Origin: Sphingomonas sp. R647
Lineage (GTDB): Bacteria > Pseudomonadota > Alphaproteobacteria > Sphingomonadales > Sphingomonadaceae
NCBI RefSeq assembly: GCF_020177055.1
Contig: NZ_JAIQXT010000003.1
Coordinates: forward strand, 372,001 to 436,000
Direction of reading: 5' to 3'
DNA length: 64,000 nucleotides
In this document: positions 55,986 through 64,000 of the stretch, piece after piece
Layout of the letters: every line of letters starts with the position of its first letter
Position numbering within the stretch: the first letter of the stretch is position 1
Position numbers and translations under genes: made by a program
The notes under the pieces: model-generated
Databases searched by the model: none
Told to the model about the DNA's origin: nothing
What the model saw: the letters and a program-made list of their open reading frames with translations, nothing else

Positions 55986-55987
55986 GT

Positions 55988-56716
55988 TCAGAATGCGCCG
56001 CCGGCCGGGCGAACGATGATTTCGCTCACATCGACCCCATCGGGCTGGGCGATGGCGTAGCGAATCGCGCGGGCGATCGCGTCGGGCGTCAGCGACTTCT
56101 GGCGCCATTGCTTCAGCCCTGCGGCGATTTCCGGCACGGTGATGTCGTCGCCCAGTTCCGTCGCGACCACGCCGGGCGAGATGATCGTCGTGCGGATATC
56201 GTCATGTTCCATCCGCAGCCCTTCGGTGATCGCCCAGACAGCATATTTGGTCCCGCAATATACCGCTGCGGTTGGCGCCACCATGTGCGCAGCGACCGAT
56301 GCGACATTGACGACATGTCCGCCGCCCCGCGCGGTGAAGCGGGGCAGCACCGCAGCGATGCCGTTGAGCACGCCGTGCACGTTGACGTCGATCATCCGCT
56401 TCCACTCATCACGCTTGAGCGCATCGAGGCGGGAGAGCGGCATCACGCCGGCATTGTTGACGAGTACATCAACACGACCGAAGCGCGCGTCTGCCGCTGC
56501 GACGAACGCCTCGAAGCTGTCGCCGTCGGCAACGTCGAGCTGCTGCCAAGCGACGTTGTCGCCCAGTTCCTGCGCCAGCGCGGCGAGGCGGTCGGCGCGG
56601 CGCGCGCCAATGAACAGGCGGGCTCCGGCGGCGGCGAGTTCGCGGACGGTCGCTTCGCCGATGCCGCTCGATGCGCCGGTAATCAGGATTGTCTTGTCGA
56701 TGGTTCCAGTGGTCAC
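55988..56716 (-). CDS. Short-chain dehydrogenase/reductase
   Basis: 242-residue classical SDR. The NAD(P) loop ITGASSGIGEAT is near residue 12, NNAG in VLVNNAGVMPLS, the catalytic Ser in VNVASVAAHMV, and Tyr/Lys in YCGTKYA. R-x-x-R residues after strand 2 (GARRADRL) suggest NADPH preference. GTG 56716 was chosen for its aaggaac ribosome site; the upstream frame is Arg/Pro-rich and lies in the promoter. Divergent from the AraC-type regulator gene, its likely controller. Confidence 0.92.
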   Translation of the reverse strand: MTTGTIDKTILITGASSGIGEATVRELAAAGARLFIGARRADRLAALAQELGDNVAWQQLDVADGDSFEAFVAAADARFGRVDVLVNNAGVMPLSRLDALKRDEWKRMIDVNVHGVLNGIAAVLPRFTARGGGHVVNVASVAAHMVAPTAAVYCGTKYAVWAITEGLRMEHDDIRTTIISPGVVATELGDDITVPEIAAGLKQWRQKSLTPDAIARAIRYAIAQPDGVDVSEIIVRPAGGAF

Positions 56717-56867
56717 GGGTCCGTTCCTTTCGGCTTGAGTTCGTGGCCGTGAAGTGGGCCCGGAGCCGTCCGGAGCGGTAGAGCGATAACCCGAAGAAGT
56801 TGTACGATTCTCCAGAATTGTCCCCGGCGCCTTGTGATCGGATCCTATCTGCGCGACATCGCGGGGC

Positions 56868-57755
56868 ATGGAACGCGTCGCACAGCTCGCATCGATCATC
56901 GCTCGGCACACGCACGCACCCGGCATGTTCGCATCCGAAGTGCCGCGACTATCACTGATCCGGGGACATGCGCCGACCGACCCGACGCCGGCGGTCTATG
57001 AAGCGTCGCTTTGCCTGATAGCCCAGGGAGCAAAGCGCATTTCGGTGGGCGGGGATAGCCTGATCTACGACGCCGCCAATTATCTGGTTGTCTCGGTCGA
57101 TCTGCCTCTGGTCGGACATGTGCTGGAAGCCAGTCCCGAGCGGCCCTATTTCTGCTGCGCGATCGGCCTCGACATGACGGCGCTGGCGGATCTGGTGGTG
57201 GCGCAAGGCGGGCCGGGCGCACCCACGGGTACGCCAGCGCTAGCCGTCTGTCCCAGCGACCCCGGTTTGGTCGACGCCGCGTGCCGGCTGGTGGGGCTGC
57301 TCGACGCGCCCGGCGACATCGCGATGCTCGCGCCGCTGATCGAGCGCGAGATTCTCTATCGTCTGCTCGCCGGACCGCACGGGCCGATGCTGCGTCACAT
57401 CGCGGCGGGGGACAGCCATTTGCGGCAGGTCAGCCGCGCCATCGCGACGATCCGAAGTGCCTTCGACAAGCAGCTGCGCATCCGCGAGATCGCCGACGCT
57501 GCGGGGATGAGCGAATCCTCACTCCACGCGCATTTCAAGGCGATGACCCGGATGACGCCGCTCGAATATCAAAAACAGCTGCGGTTGCAGGAGGCACGTC
57601 GCCTGATGCTGGCGGAGGGGGCAAGCGCGGGCAGCGCGGGCTTCGCCGTCGGCTATGACAGCCCGTCGCAGTTCAGCCGCGAATATCGCCGTCTGTTCGG
57701 TGCGCCGCCGCGCCGGGATATCGCGCGGATGCAGGGGGCGCTGGCGAGTGCCTGA
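56868..57755 (+). CDS. AraC family transcriptional regulator
   Basis: 295 residues: an AraC-type N-terminal sensing domain (about 20-175; TPAVYEASLCLIAQGAKRISVGG, YDAANYLVVSVDLPLVGHV) and a C-terminal double helix-turn-helix (about 190-290; IREIADAAGMSESSLHAHFKAMT, AGFAVGYDSPSQFSREYRRLFG). This N-terminal type is common beside SDR or aldo-keto reductase genes and resembles YqhC-like aldehyde-responsive activators. The 151-base gap to the divergent SDR gene is the probable operator region. Confidence 0.92.
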   Translation: MERVAQLASIIARHTHAPGMFASEVPRLSLIRGHAPTDPTPAVYEASLCLIAQGAKRISVGGDSLIYDAANYLVVSVDLPLVGHVLEASPERPYFCCAIGLDMTALADLVVAQGGPGAPTGTPALAVCPSDPGLVDAACRLVGLLDAPGDIAMLAPLIEREILYRLLAGPHGPMLRHIAAGDSHLRQVSRAIATIRSAFDKQLRIREIADAAGMSESSLHAHFKAMTRMTPLEYQKQLRLQEARRLMLAEGASAGSAGFAVGYDSPSQFSREYRRLFGAPPRRDIARMQGALASA

Positions 57756-57761
57756 CGCGCG

Positions 57762-58112
57762 TCAGCCGCGCTTCTTCTTCACTGGCGCGCGGCGGCTGGC
57801 CTCCAGTGCCAGTCCCGCCCAGCGCTGCATCGCCTCGGCATCGTCATAAACGTCGTCCGGCGCGCGGCGATAGTTCATCGATACGGTCTCGCCGTCCTTG
57901 CCGGTGAAGGTGAACGGCGGACACCCCGCGTCGTCCCACATCGGCGCGCTGACCTTGTCGATCTTGAAGTAGATCGCTTCCTCGTCGATCACTGCGACCA
58001 CCAGACCGTCGCAATACAGCATCGCGGCGCCCATCATCGGGCGGTGCGTGATCGCGCCGAGCGGCTCCAGCGCCTCCTTCGCCCAGTCGATCAGCCCTGC
58101 ATCATAGGCCAT
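57762..58112 (-). CDS. TfoX/Sxy family N-terminal domain protein
   Basis: 116 residues consisting of the TfoX N-terminal domain only: GAITHRPMMGAAMLYCDGLVVAVIDEEAIYFKID is the family core. The C-terminus is basic (APVKKKRG). In gamma-proteobacteria full-length TfoX/Sxy triggers competence; stand-alone N-domain proteins in alphaproteobacteria have no established role. The start overlaps the end of the GNAT gene by 11 bases. Confidence 0.85.
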   Translation of the reverse strand: MAYDAGLIDWAKEALEPLGAITHRPMMGAAMLYCDGLVVAVIDEEAIYFKIDKVSAPMWDDAGCPPFTFTGKDGETVSMNYRRAPDDVYDDAEAMQRWAGLALEASRRAPVKKKRG

Positions 58113-58581
58113 TGGCGAGTGCCTCCAGCGCGTCGTCCTGCATACGCCAGCGCTCCCAGCCATCGACATGGCCCGCGCCGATGCTGCGGTAAAAGCTTTT
58201 GCCGAGCTCGTTCCAGTCGAGCACATTCCACTCCAGCCGCGCGCCGCCGCGCTCGATGACCAACGCGGCGAGGCGCGACAGCAGCGCGCGGCCCAGCCCA
58301 GCGCCGCGCGCATTCGGCTCCACGAACAGATCCTCCAGCCAGATGCCGGGCTTGCCCTCAAACGTCGAAAAGGTCTGGAAGAACAGCGCAAACCCCGCAG
58401 GCGCGCCGTCGACCTCGCCGATCAGCACCTCGGCTGCGGGGCGCGGCCCGAACAGATGGCGGTGCAGCGTCGCGTCGTCGAAGCGGACTTCGTGCGCGAG
58501 CTTCTCATACTCGGCGAGCTTGCGGATGAACTCCGCGACAAGATCGAAATCGGCCTCGCCGGCCTGACGAATCGTGATCAA
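58102..58581 (-). CDS. GNAT family N-acetyltransferase
   Basis: 159 residues. The acetyl-CoA loop EPNARGAGLGRALLSRLA is motif A, preceded by GIWLEDLFV. FDLVAEFIRKLAEYEKL at the N-terminus resembles spermidine/diamine acetyltransferases and similar small GNATs. A TTG start at 58581 is proposed: it overlaps the EamA stop (TTGA), a ggaggcaca ribosome site lies upstream, and no ATG exists at the expected point. Substrate unknown. Confidence 0.87.
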   Translation of the reverse strand: MITIRQAGEADFDLVAEFIRKLAEYEKLAHEVRFDDATLHRHLFGPRPAAEVLIGEVDGAPAGFALFFQTFSTFEGKPGIWLEDLFVEPNARGAGLGRALLSRLAALVIERGGARLEWNVLDWNELGKSFYRSIGAGHVDGWERWRMQDDALEALANGL

Positions 58582-59474
58582 ATCTGTGCCTCCGTATCGG
58601 CGACCGGTGCATGGTCGCGCCGCCGCGCCGCGATGATGCAGCCGCCGACGATCAGCGCCGCCCCGGCCACGGTGAACAGCGAAACGCCCTCGTCGAACAC
58701 CACCCATCCCCACAGGGTCGCCCACAGGAAGCCCGTATATTCGGTCGGCGCAAGATAATTGGCCTCGGCGCGGGCATAGGCCCAGCTGAGCAGGAACAGC
58801 GACATCGTCGCCAACACCGCCGCCAGCGCCAGCGCCGGGACATGCTCGACCGCAGGCAGTTCGAGCAGCCACGGCGCGGCGAACAGGAAGATGATCGAAA
58901 TGAACAGCGACTGGTAGAAGGCAACCTCGATCGCCCCGGCGACTAGCGACTGCTGGCGCATCAGGATGATGTTCCACGCATAGGCGACCGCCGACACCAG
59001 GATCGCGATCGCGCCCCAGAATGCCTCGCGGCCCAGCTCCGCCTGCGCCTGTCCCCACAGGATCAGCAGCACGCCGGCAAAGGCGAGCGCGGTGGCGATG
59101 ATCGTGACGCGGGTGATGCGCTCCTTGAGCAGCCAGGCGGCCAGGAACAGCGCGATGATCGGCGCGATGAACGCCAGCGCAATCGCCTGCGCCATCGGCA
59201 CCCTGCCGAGCCCCCAGAAGAACAGGAACGCCATCACGGCGGAGACGGCAGCGCGGATCAGATGGAGCCGCATCGCCGCGCGGCTGGGGCGCGGGGGACG
59301 CGACAGCGCATAGGGGATGCCACTCGCGACGATCCCCGCCATCGTCCGCCAGGTGAGCGCGTTATAGGCACCGAGCACGAGCACCAGCCCCTTCATCACC
59401 GCATCCATCGACGAGAAGATGGCGATACCAAGCGACGCGACGGTAAAGGCGATGAGCGGGGAGGCGGGGCGCAT
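58578..59474 (-). CDS. EamA/DMT family transporter
   Basis: 298-residue inner-membrane protein with about ten helices in two EamA repeats (about 10-140 and 155-290). Landmarks are AQAIALAFIAPIIALFLAAWLLKERIT ending repeat one and YTGFLWATLWGWVVFDEGVSLFTVAGAALIVGGC in repeat two. Exports small metabolites; substrate unknown. First gene of the run EamA-GNAT-TfoX on the minus strand, coupled by overlaps. Confidence 0.9.
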   Translation of the reverse strand: MRPASPLIAFTVASLGIAIFSSMDAVMKGLVLVLGAYNALTWRTMAGIVASGIPYALSRPPRPSRAAMRLHLIRAAVSAVMAFLFFWGLGRVPMAQAIALAFIAPIIALFLAAWLLKERITRVTIIATALAFAGVLLILWGQAQAELGREAFWGAIAILVSAVAYAWNIILMRQQSLVAGAIEVAFYQSLFISIIFLFAAPWLLELPAVEHVPALALAAVLATMSLFLLSWAYARAEANYLAPTEYTGFLWATLWGWVVFDEGVSLFTVAGAALIVGGCIIAARRRDHAPVADTEAQI

Positions 59475-59521
59475 GGCGGGCGCCCTAGAGGATTTACGCG
59501 TCCTGTGGAATCAAGTGATTC

Positions 59522-59797
59522 TCAAGCGGGTTCGTCGCGGGCGCCGTGGACAATATCGATGATGTAAACCGCGTCACCGTCGATCAGGTAGCGGATCGAG
59601 TAGGGCCGGACGAGCGACCAGCGGCGCAGACCATCATCAATCTCCGGGCCTTTGCGGGGGAAATCCGCCAGTCCCTCGCCAGCGTCAATCAGCCGTGCGG
59701 CGAACCGGGCCGCTGCGTCGGGGTCGAACTGCGCAATATAGGCGCGAATGGCGGCGAGGTCGGCAAGCGCCTCGCGCGTCCAGATTATTTGAGCCAT
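59522..59797 (-). CDS. Type II toxin, RelE/ParE family
   Basis: 91 residues. The pattern IIWTREALADLAAIRAYIAQFDPDAAARFAARL, GEGLADFPRKGPEIDDGLRRWSL, then PYSIRYLIDGDAVYIIDIVHGARD is the ParE/RelE fold. Members poison gyrase (ParE) or cut ribosome-bound mRNA (RelE); ParE-like is more likely from the R-x-Y-x-I-x-Y strand. The start at 59797 lies inside the 3' end of the antitoxin gene (13-base overlap), the usual arrangement. Confidence 0.87.
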   Translation of the reverse strand: MAQIIWTREALADLAAIRAYIAQFDPDAAARFAARLIDAGEGLADFPRKGPEIDDGLRRWSLVRPYSIRYLIDGDAVYIIDIVHGARDEPA

Positions 59798-59958
59798 TCC
59801 GATGGCATCGGCTTTTCGGCAGGCGTGCCCCAGGTCTTCAGCCACTCCGCAACCTGCTCATGCGGGACAGTCCGGCCCGCCGCAATATCCGCCAATGCTC
59901 GCTCACGCGCGCGTTCGGGTGCATCGCGGTCTTCGTATAGGGCGCGTTCGGGCTTCAT
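59785..59958 (-). CDS. Small antitoxin partner of the RelE/ParE toxin
   Basis: 57 residues, beginning MKPERALYEDRDAPERARE and ending ...WGTPAEKPMPSEWLK. The N-terminal half is strongly charged and helical. The C-terminal IAAGRTVPHEQVAEWLKTWGTP resembles tails of ParD/CopG-type antitoxins that wrap the toxin. It is unusually short, without an obvious full ribbon-helix-helix strand, so DNA binding and autoregulation are uncertain. Assigned by position (directly upstream of, and overlapping, the toxin gene) and by the tail pattern. Confidence 0.75.
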   Translation of the reverse strand: MKPERALYEDRDAPERARERALADIAAGRTVPHEQVAEWLKTWGTPAEKPMPSEWLK

Positions 59959-60029
59959 GCTCTGAGAATAGCAGCTTCAAAGGCGGGATGCGAGCCGCCG
60001 AACTCTGCGAAAGAACGAAAGTAAGCAGG

Positions 60030-60413
60030 TCAGCCGAAGGCTCGGGCCTTCCAGCGCTGCATCAGGCGACGGTCGATCATGTAGGTGCAGACGATCAGAA
60101 GCACGTTTGCGAGCGCGAGCAATCGCAAGCGGTTGTCACCGCCGTCATCGGTCACTTCCCAAACGACCGCGAGGAAGATCGGTATGAACAGGGCACCTAG
60201 TCCCATCCCCCAAAGCGTAATTCGGAGAGCGAGGAACATGCCGCCTGGTGCCGGACGAGCGATCTGAAAACCCAAGGGTAAGCTGGCGTGAAACCGCTCA
60301 TGGCGCGCAAACCTAGGCCAGAGCAGCGCACTCAACGCGTGCCTTATCGCAAACACCGCGACCGCGATGATATAGGTCGGCAAGACCTGTGCAATAAGGT
60401 GGCTCCAACTCAA
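60030..60413 (-). CDS. Hypothetical membrane protein
   Basis: 127 residues with three hydrophobic segments (about 8-30, 60-80 and 92-112), a likely small inner-membrane protein. The middle carries Arg/His-rich [17 protein letters not shown]. No family recognised. The ATG overlaps the ispG stop (ATGA), so it is translationally coupled to ispG, but a role in isoprenoid synthesis is not implied by sequence. Confidence 0.7.
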   Translation of the reverse strand: MSWSHLIAQVLPTYIIAVAVFAIRHALSALLWPRFARHERFHASLPLGFQIARPAPGGMFLALRITLWGMGLGALFIPIFLAVVWEVTDDGGDNRLRLLALANVLLIVCTYMIDRRLMQRWKARAFG

Positions 60414-61534
60414 GCCGCCGCCACCGCCGCTGCCTCACTCGCCGCCTCGATCTCCGCCGCCTTGGCCTCGACCAGTTTGACGATATGCTCCAGCATGTCG
60501 GCGTCCTCGACCGTGTGATCGGTCACGCCCGACAGATAGACCATGTGCTTGCCGTTGCCGCCGCCGGTCAGGCCGATATCGGTCTCGCGCGCTTCGCCGG
60601 GGCCGTTGACGACGCAGCCGAGCACGCTGAGCGACAGCGGGGTGCGGATGTGCTGGAGCCGTTCCTCCAGCGCCTGGACGGTGCGGATCACGTCGAAGCC
60701 CTGACGCGCGCAGCTTGGGCAAGAAACCACGCGGACACCGCGGTTGCGGATGCCGAGCGCCTTCAGGATTTCGAATCCGACGCGCACTTCCTCTTCCGGC
60801 TCGGCCGAGAGCGAAACGCGGATCGTGTCGCCGATGCCGTACCACAGCAGCGACCCCATCCCGATCGCGCTCTTCACCGTCCCGCCGACAAATCCGCCGG
60901 CTTCAGTGATGCCAAGGTGCAGCGGGCAATCGACCGCTTCGGCGAGCTGTTGATAGGCGGCGGCGGCGAGGAACAGGTCGCTCGCCTTCACCGCAACCTT
61001 GAATTCGTGGAAATCGCGGTCCTGCAACAGCTTGATATGATCGAGCGCGCTTTCGACCAGCGCCTCGGGGCAGGGCTCGCCGTACTTCTCCAGCAAATCC
61101 TTTTCGAGCGACCCGGCATTGACGCCGATCCGGATCGCGCAGCCATTGGCCTTGGCCGCGTTGACCACTTCGTTCACGCGATCGGCCGATCCGATATTGC
61201 CCGGATTGATGCGCAGACACGCCGCGCCCGCATCGGCGGCCTCGAGTGCGCGCTTATAGTGGAAATGGATGTCGGCGACGATCGGCACGCGCGCGGCGCG
61301 GACGATCTGGCGCAGCGCCGCGGTGCTTTCGACATCGGGGCACGAGACGCGGATGATGTCCGCGCCCGCATCCTCGCAGCGGCGGATCTGGTCGATCGTC
61401 GCGACGGGATCGGAGGTCGGGGTGTTGGTCATCGTCTGGACGGTGACCGGCGCATCGCCGCCGACGGGGACGTTGCCGACCATGATCTGACGGCTTTGGC
61501 GGCGCGCAATATCGCGCCAGGGACGCAAGGACAT
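60410..61534 (-). CDS. ispG: (E)-4-hydroxy-3-methylbut-2-enyl diphosphate synthase
   Basis: [4Fe-4S] enzyme of the MEP isoprenoid pathway, converting MEcPP to HMBPP with flavodoxin or ferredoxin electrons. 374 residues. The TIM-barrel part includes [33 protein letters not shown] and LRINPGNIG. The cluster ligands are in [12 protein letters not shown] (two Cys) and [16 protein letters not shown] (third Cys, with the following Glu). No ispH or other MEP gene is nearby. Confidence 0.96.
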   Translation of the reverse strand: MSLRPWRDIARRQSRQIMVGNVPVGGDAPVTVQTMTNTPTSDPVATIDQIRRCEDAGADIIRVSCPDVESTAALRQIVRAARVPIVADIHFHYKRALEAADAGAACLRINPGNIGSADRVNEVVNAAKANGCAIRIGVNAGSLEKDLLEKYGEPCPEALVESALDHIKLLQDRDFHEFKVAVKASDLFLAAAAYQQLAEAVDCPLHLGITEAGGFVGGTVKSAIGMGSLLWYGIGDTIRVSLSAEPEEEVRVGFEILKALGIRNRGVRVVSCPSCARQGFDVIRTVQALEERLQHIRTPLSLSVLGCVVNGPGEARETDIGLTGGGNGKHMVYLSGVTDHTVEDADMLEHIVKLVEAKAAEIEAASEAAAVAAA

Positions 61535-61566
61535 CGGATTTCCTCAGAGTTCGCGGGGCCTATAGC

Positions 61567-62616
61567 CTATCGCTGCGCGGCGAGAAAGGCGCCGACGCGG
61601 CCAACCGCATTCTCGCGCACATCCATCCACACCAGCTGGATGTCGAGCGCGCGATAGTCGCCGTCAGGCTTGGCGAAGTTGCTATAGAGGACGCCGGGCG
61701 ACGAGACATACAGGCGCCCATCCTTGCCACAGCGGGCGCCGATCAGGCCGGGTTCGGGCGCGCGCAGCGGCTCGGGCAGCGCGAGCCCGTTGCGCATCCA
61801 CGCCCCGCGATGCTGGGCGGGGAGCGCGGGTGCCGCCGACCAGCTGATCGGGTTGGTACAGGCGATGGCGGTGCGCCCGCGCAAGCGCTTGCTGCCCTCC
61901 GCCCAGCTCGACCAGGTGGCGACGCAGCCGGTATCGGTCGCGTCGGCGCAGAGGCGGACGCTCCGCCGCGCCTTGAGCCAGTCGAGCCGTATCGCGTGAC
62001 CGGGTAGATAGGCCGCGACCATGCGCGCCGCGATCGGCTGGCCATCGATCGCGCGTTCGATCAGCATCTGGCCGAGCTGCGATCCCTGCCCATGTCCGGC
62101 AAGGATGAACGGCCGGTCGCCAACCCGGCGGCGAAACTCGGCAAAGGCGCGGGCAATATCCGAATAGGCCAGCTCCAGCGCCGCGCTGTCGTCCGCCGCC
62201 GGGTTCATCTGGCGATAGCGCGGGGCATAGATTGCGCAGCACCCGTTGAACGCGCTCGCCTGATTGCGGATCGTCGTCTGGCCGACATCGCCATTATACC
62301 AGACATCGCGGGGGTCGGCATTCCACACCGGTCGGCGCAGCGGCACGGCGGAATGGATGAAGAAGACATCGGCTGGCGCGCGCAGCTGTTGCGCCTCGGC
62401 CACGCCCTGCGGCGTCATGTCGCCATCGTCGCGGGTCCAGGGCAGCGAGGCCCAGTGGGTCGGCCCGGCATAATCGGGGGCGGGCGGCACGCTGGCGGGG
62501 TCGAAGCGACCGGCGGGCGCGGTGTCGGGGATTGCAGCCTGCCGCGCGCTGGCGACAGTGGCCGTGAGCGCACAGAGCAGCGACAGCGCTCCGAATAAAA
62601 TGCCCGTCCGCCGCAT
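61567..62616 (-). CDS. DUF3089 family exported alpha/beta-hydrolase-like protein
   Basis: 349 residues. Signal peptide MRRTGILFGALSLLCALTATVASA. DUF3089 landmarks are ADVFFIHSAVPLRRPVWNAD, FNGCCAIYAPRYRQM and FILAGHGQGSQLGQMLIE, where GHGQGS is a lipase-like nucleophile elbow. Five Cys in the mature part suggest disulfides. Hydrolase activity is inferred; the substrate is unknown. Its start region faces the divergent acyltransferase gene 51 bases away. Confidence 0.87.
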   Translation of the reverse strand: MRRTGILFGALSLLCALTATVASARQAAIPDTAPAGRFDPASVPPAPDYAGPTHWASLPWTRDDGDMTPQGVAEAQQLRAPADVFFIHSAVPLRRPVWNADPRDVWYNGDVGQTTIRNQASAFNGCCAIYAPRYRQMNPAADDSAALELAYSDIARAFAEFRRRVGDRPFILAGHGQGSQLGQMLIERAIDGQPIAARMVAAYLPGHAIRLDWLKARRSVRLCADATDTGCVATWSSWAEGSKRLRGRTAIACTNPISWSAAPALPAQHRGAWMRNGLALPEPLRAPEPGLIGARCGKDGRLYVSSPGVLYSNFAKPDGDYRALDIQLVWMDVRENAVGRVGAFLAAQR

Positions 62617-62667
62617 TCACGCTCCCGCTAACCAATTGGTGAGGCTCGCCCGCCTATAGCGCGACGC

Positions 62668-63864
62668 GTGAGTGAAGCGAACCATGGTCTTGCGCGCGGC
62701 GGGCGGCATTACGGCCTCGACTGGCTGCGCATCGCCGCATTCGCGCTGCTGATCGTGTATCACATCGCCATGGTCTTCTCGCCCTGGCCGTGGGTGATCC
62801 ATACCGACTACAAGTTTTCGGAATTGATCGCGCCGATGGCGCTGCTGACGCCGTGGCGGCTGCCGCTGCTGTTCGCCGTCTCGGGCTTTGCCTCCTGGCA
62901 CCTCTTCGCCAAGTCCCGTGACGCGCGCAGCTTCCTGCACGCGCGCAATCTGCGCCTGCTGATCCCGCTCGCGTTCGGCATGGCGGTGCTGATCCCGGTC
63001 GAGATGTGGGTGCGGGTGGTCGAGGCGGGGTATCCGCATGGCTATCTGCGCTTCTGGACGACCGATTACTGGCGCGTCGGCGCGTTTTGGGGCCGCAGCT
63101 TCCCGAGCTGGGAGCATCTGTGGTTCGTCGTCTATCTCTGGGCGTACACCGTGGTCCTCGCGCTGATCCTGTGGCGCGGCCGATACCTGTATGACCTAGT
63201 GGTCGATCGGGTCGTGCCGTGGATGGCGCAGGGGTGGCGGCTGGTGTGGGTGCCTGCGGTGCTGCTGGTGATCGCGCGGCTGGGCCTGCAGTTCATCGTC
63301 GCGGACGAACAGGGGTTGCTGCGCGACTGGGCCGGGCATGCGAATTATCTCCCGCTGTTTCTGTTCGGGTTCGTGCTCGCCGGATCGCCGGTGCTGTGGC
63401 CGGTGCTGCGCCGTGTCTGGGGCGGTGCGCTGGCATTGGCCGCAATCAGCGGGGTCGCCGTGGTGCTGGTCGAGACCAGCTATCCCGGCAATGCCGTGCC
63501 CCCGCATTGGGTGATGGCGGTCGCGCGGGCGGGGCAGGTGGCGATGGGCTGGGCGATGACACTGGTGCTGATCCAGTGCGCCGACCGCTTCTGGAATCGC
63601 GACCATCGCTGGCGCAAGACGGCGGCGGAGGCGGTGTTCCCTTTCTACCTCGTCCACCAGCCTGCGATTGTGCTGATCGCCTGGTACACGCTGCCGCTGC
63701 GGTTGTCGGCGGGCGTGCAGTTCCTCGTTCTGCTCGGCGGGACTGCGCTCGTCTGTATCGCGACCTACCTGATCGGACGGGAGATCGGCTGGCTGCGCCC
63801 CTTGATCGGCCTTGGACCGCGCGGGGCGGCGCCTGACAAGCAAAGGTCGCCGCAAATCGCCTGA
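62668..63864 (+). CDS. Acyltransferase 3 family membrane protein
   Basis: 398-residue integral membrane protein with about ten helices, of the acyltransferase-3 (OafA/MdoC-like) family that acylates surface glycans, glucans or lipids. The N-terminal GGRHYGLDWLRIAAFALLIVYHIAMVF contains the conserved R/H region of helix 1, and PLLFAVSGFASW the second motif. GTG start. A second, closely similar gene starts immediately downstream. Confidence 0.9.
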   Translation: MSEANHGLARGGRHYGLDWLRIAAFALLIVYHIAMVFSPWPWVIHTDYKFSELIAPMALLTPWRLPLLFAVSGFASWHLFAKSRDARSFLHARNLRLLIPLAFGMAVLIPVEMWVRVVEAGYPHGYLRFWTTDYWRVGAFWGRSFPSWEHLWFVVYLWAYTVVLALILWRGRYLYDLVVDRVVPWMAQGWRLVWVPAVLLVIARLGLQFIVADEQGLLRDWAGHANYLPLFLFGFVLAGSPVLWPVLRRVWGGALALAAISGVAVVLVETSYPGNAVPPHWVMAVARAGQVAMGWAMTLVLIQCADRFWNRDHRWRKTAAEAVFPFYLVHQPAIVLIAWYTLPLRLSAGVQFLVLLGGTALVCIATYLIGREIGWLRPLIGLGPRGAAPDKQRSPQIA

Positions 63865-63875
63865 ACTGCCCTTCG

Positions 63876-64000
63876 GTGCTGCTTTCGCCCACGCCGATCC
63901 GTCGCTATGGCGCGCGAGTGGAACGGCATTATGGCATGGACTGGCTGCGGATCGGGGCGTTCGGCCTGCTGATCTTCTACCATATCGGCATGGTCTTTGT
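63876..64000 (+). CDS. Second acyltransferase 3 family protein (3' truncated by window edge)
   Basis: 41 visible codons from GTG 63876 (or 27 from GTG 63918). The segment ERHYGMDWLRIGAFGLLIFY matches the N-terminus of the preceding gene almost residue for residue (RHYG-DWLRI-AF-LLI-YHI-MVF), showing a tandem duplication. The rest lies outside the window. Confidence 0.8.
   Translation, partial: MLLSPTPIRRYGARVERHYGMDWLRIGAFGLLIFYHIGMVF

Overview
The window looks like a chromosomal segment of an alphaproteobacterium of the sphingomonad group (Sphingomonas or a close relative). The support is indirect but consistent: very high G+C, short intergenic gaps, many ATGA/GTGA start-stop overlaps, a TonB receptor, a class I PHA synthase next to a phasin, a CC_3452-type small secreted protein, a RelA/SpoT homologue and short-form HisG. 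I saw no rRNA, tRNA, CRISPR array, prophage or IS element. Both ends are cut: a B3-type metallo-beta-lactamase-like gene on the left and an acyltransferase on the right.

Layout. 0-8.5 kb: metallo-hydrolase, membrane protein and prmA in one overlapping run; phenylalanine hydroxylase divergent from an alpha/beta hydrolase; glycerophosphodiesterase plus a small lipoprotein; then XdhC, a MobA-like nucleotidyltransferase and an EamA transporter. 8.5-13.4 kb: a complete four-gene MacAB-TolC-type tripartite export operon. 13.5-22.7 kb: macrodomain protein, NnrU, POT peptide transporter, nitroreductase, GntR regulator, acyl-CoA dehydrogenase, Sua5, MsrA, GalE, MarC. 22.8-32.1 kb: TonB receptor, then a surface-glycosylation neighbourhood (GT-C-like membrane protein, GtrA flippase, methyltransferase, TPR protein, PBP4-type carboxypeptidase, GtrB-like glycosyltransferase). 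32.1-38.3 kb: RelA/SpoT, CC_3452 protein, HxlR regulator, MASE1-PAS-GGDEF diguanylate cyclase, thioesterase, small outer-membrane protein. 38.3-43 kb: aminotransferase, PhaC, phasin, ClpS. 43-50.3 kb: phosphatase-like protein, Crp/Fnr regulator, MurA, 5'-nucleotidase, NusB, HisD-HisG. 50.3-64 kb: DUF2332 protein, ICMT-like membrane protein, M61 peptidase, pyrophosphatase, SDR/AraC divergent pair, TfoX-GNAT-EamA run, a RelE/ParE toxin with its 57-residue antitoxin, IspG, DUF3089 protein and tandem acyltransferases.

The most unusual material is non-coding. There is a family of long inverted repeats at gene ends (17.5, 20.3, 43.5, 47.7 and 51.4 kb). A perfect 33-bp-stem hairpin lies before clpS. 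A 143-nt rod-like imperfect palindrome begins inside the murA stop codon. A chain of hairpins lies at 4.6-4.8 kb. TGC-N3-GCA operator-like palindromes sit before the phasin gene and also between the CC_3452 and HxlR genes. No clearly new multi-gene system was found. The best candidates for follow-up are the dispersed Gtr-like glycosylation set, the 143-nt palindromic element and the shared TGC-N3-GCA motif.
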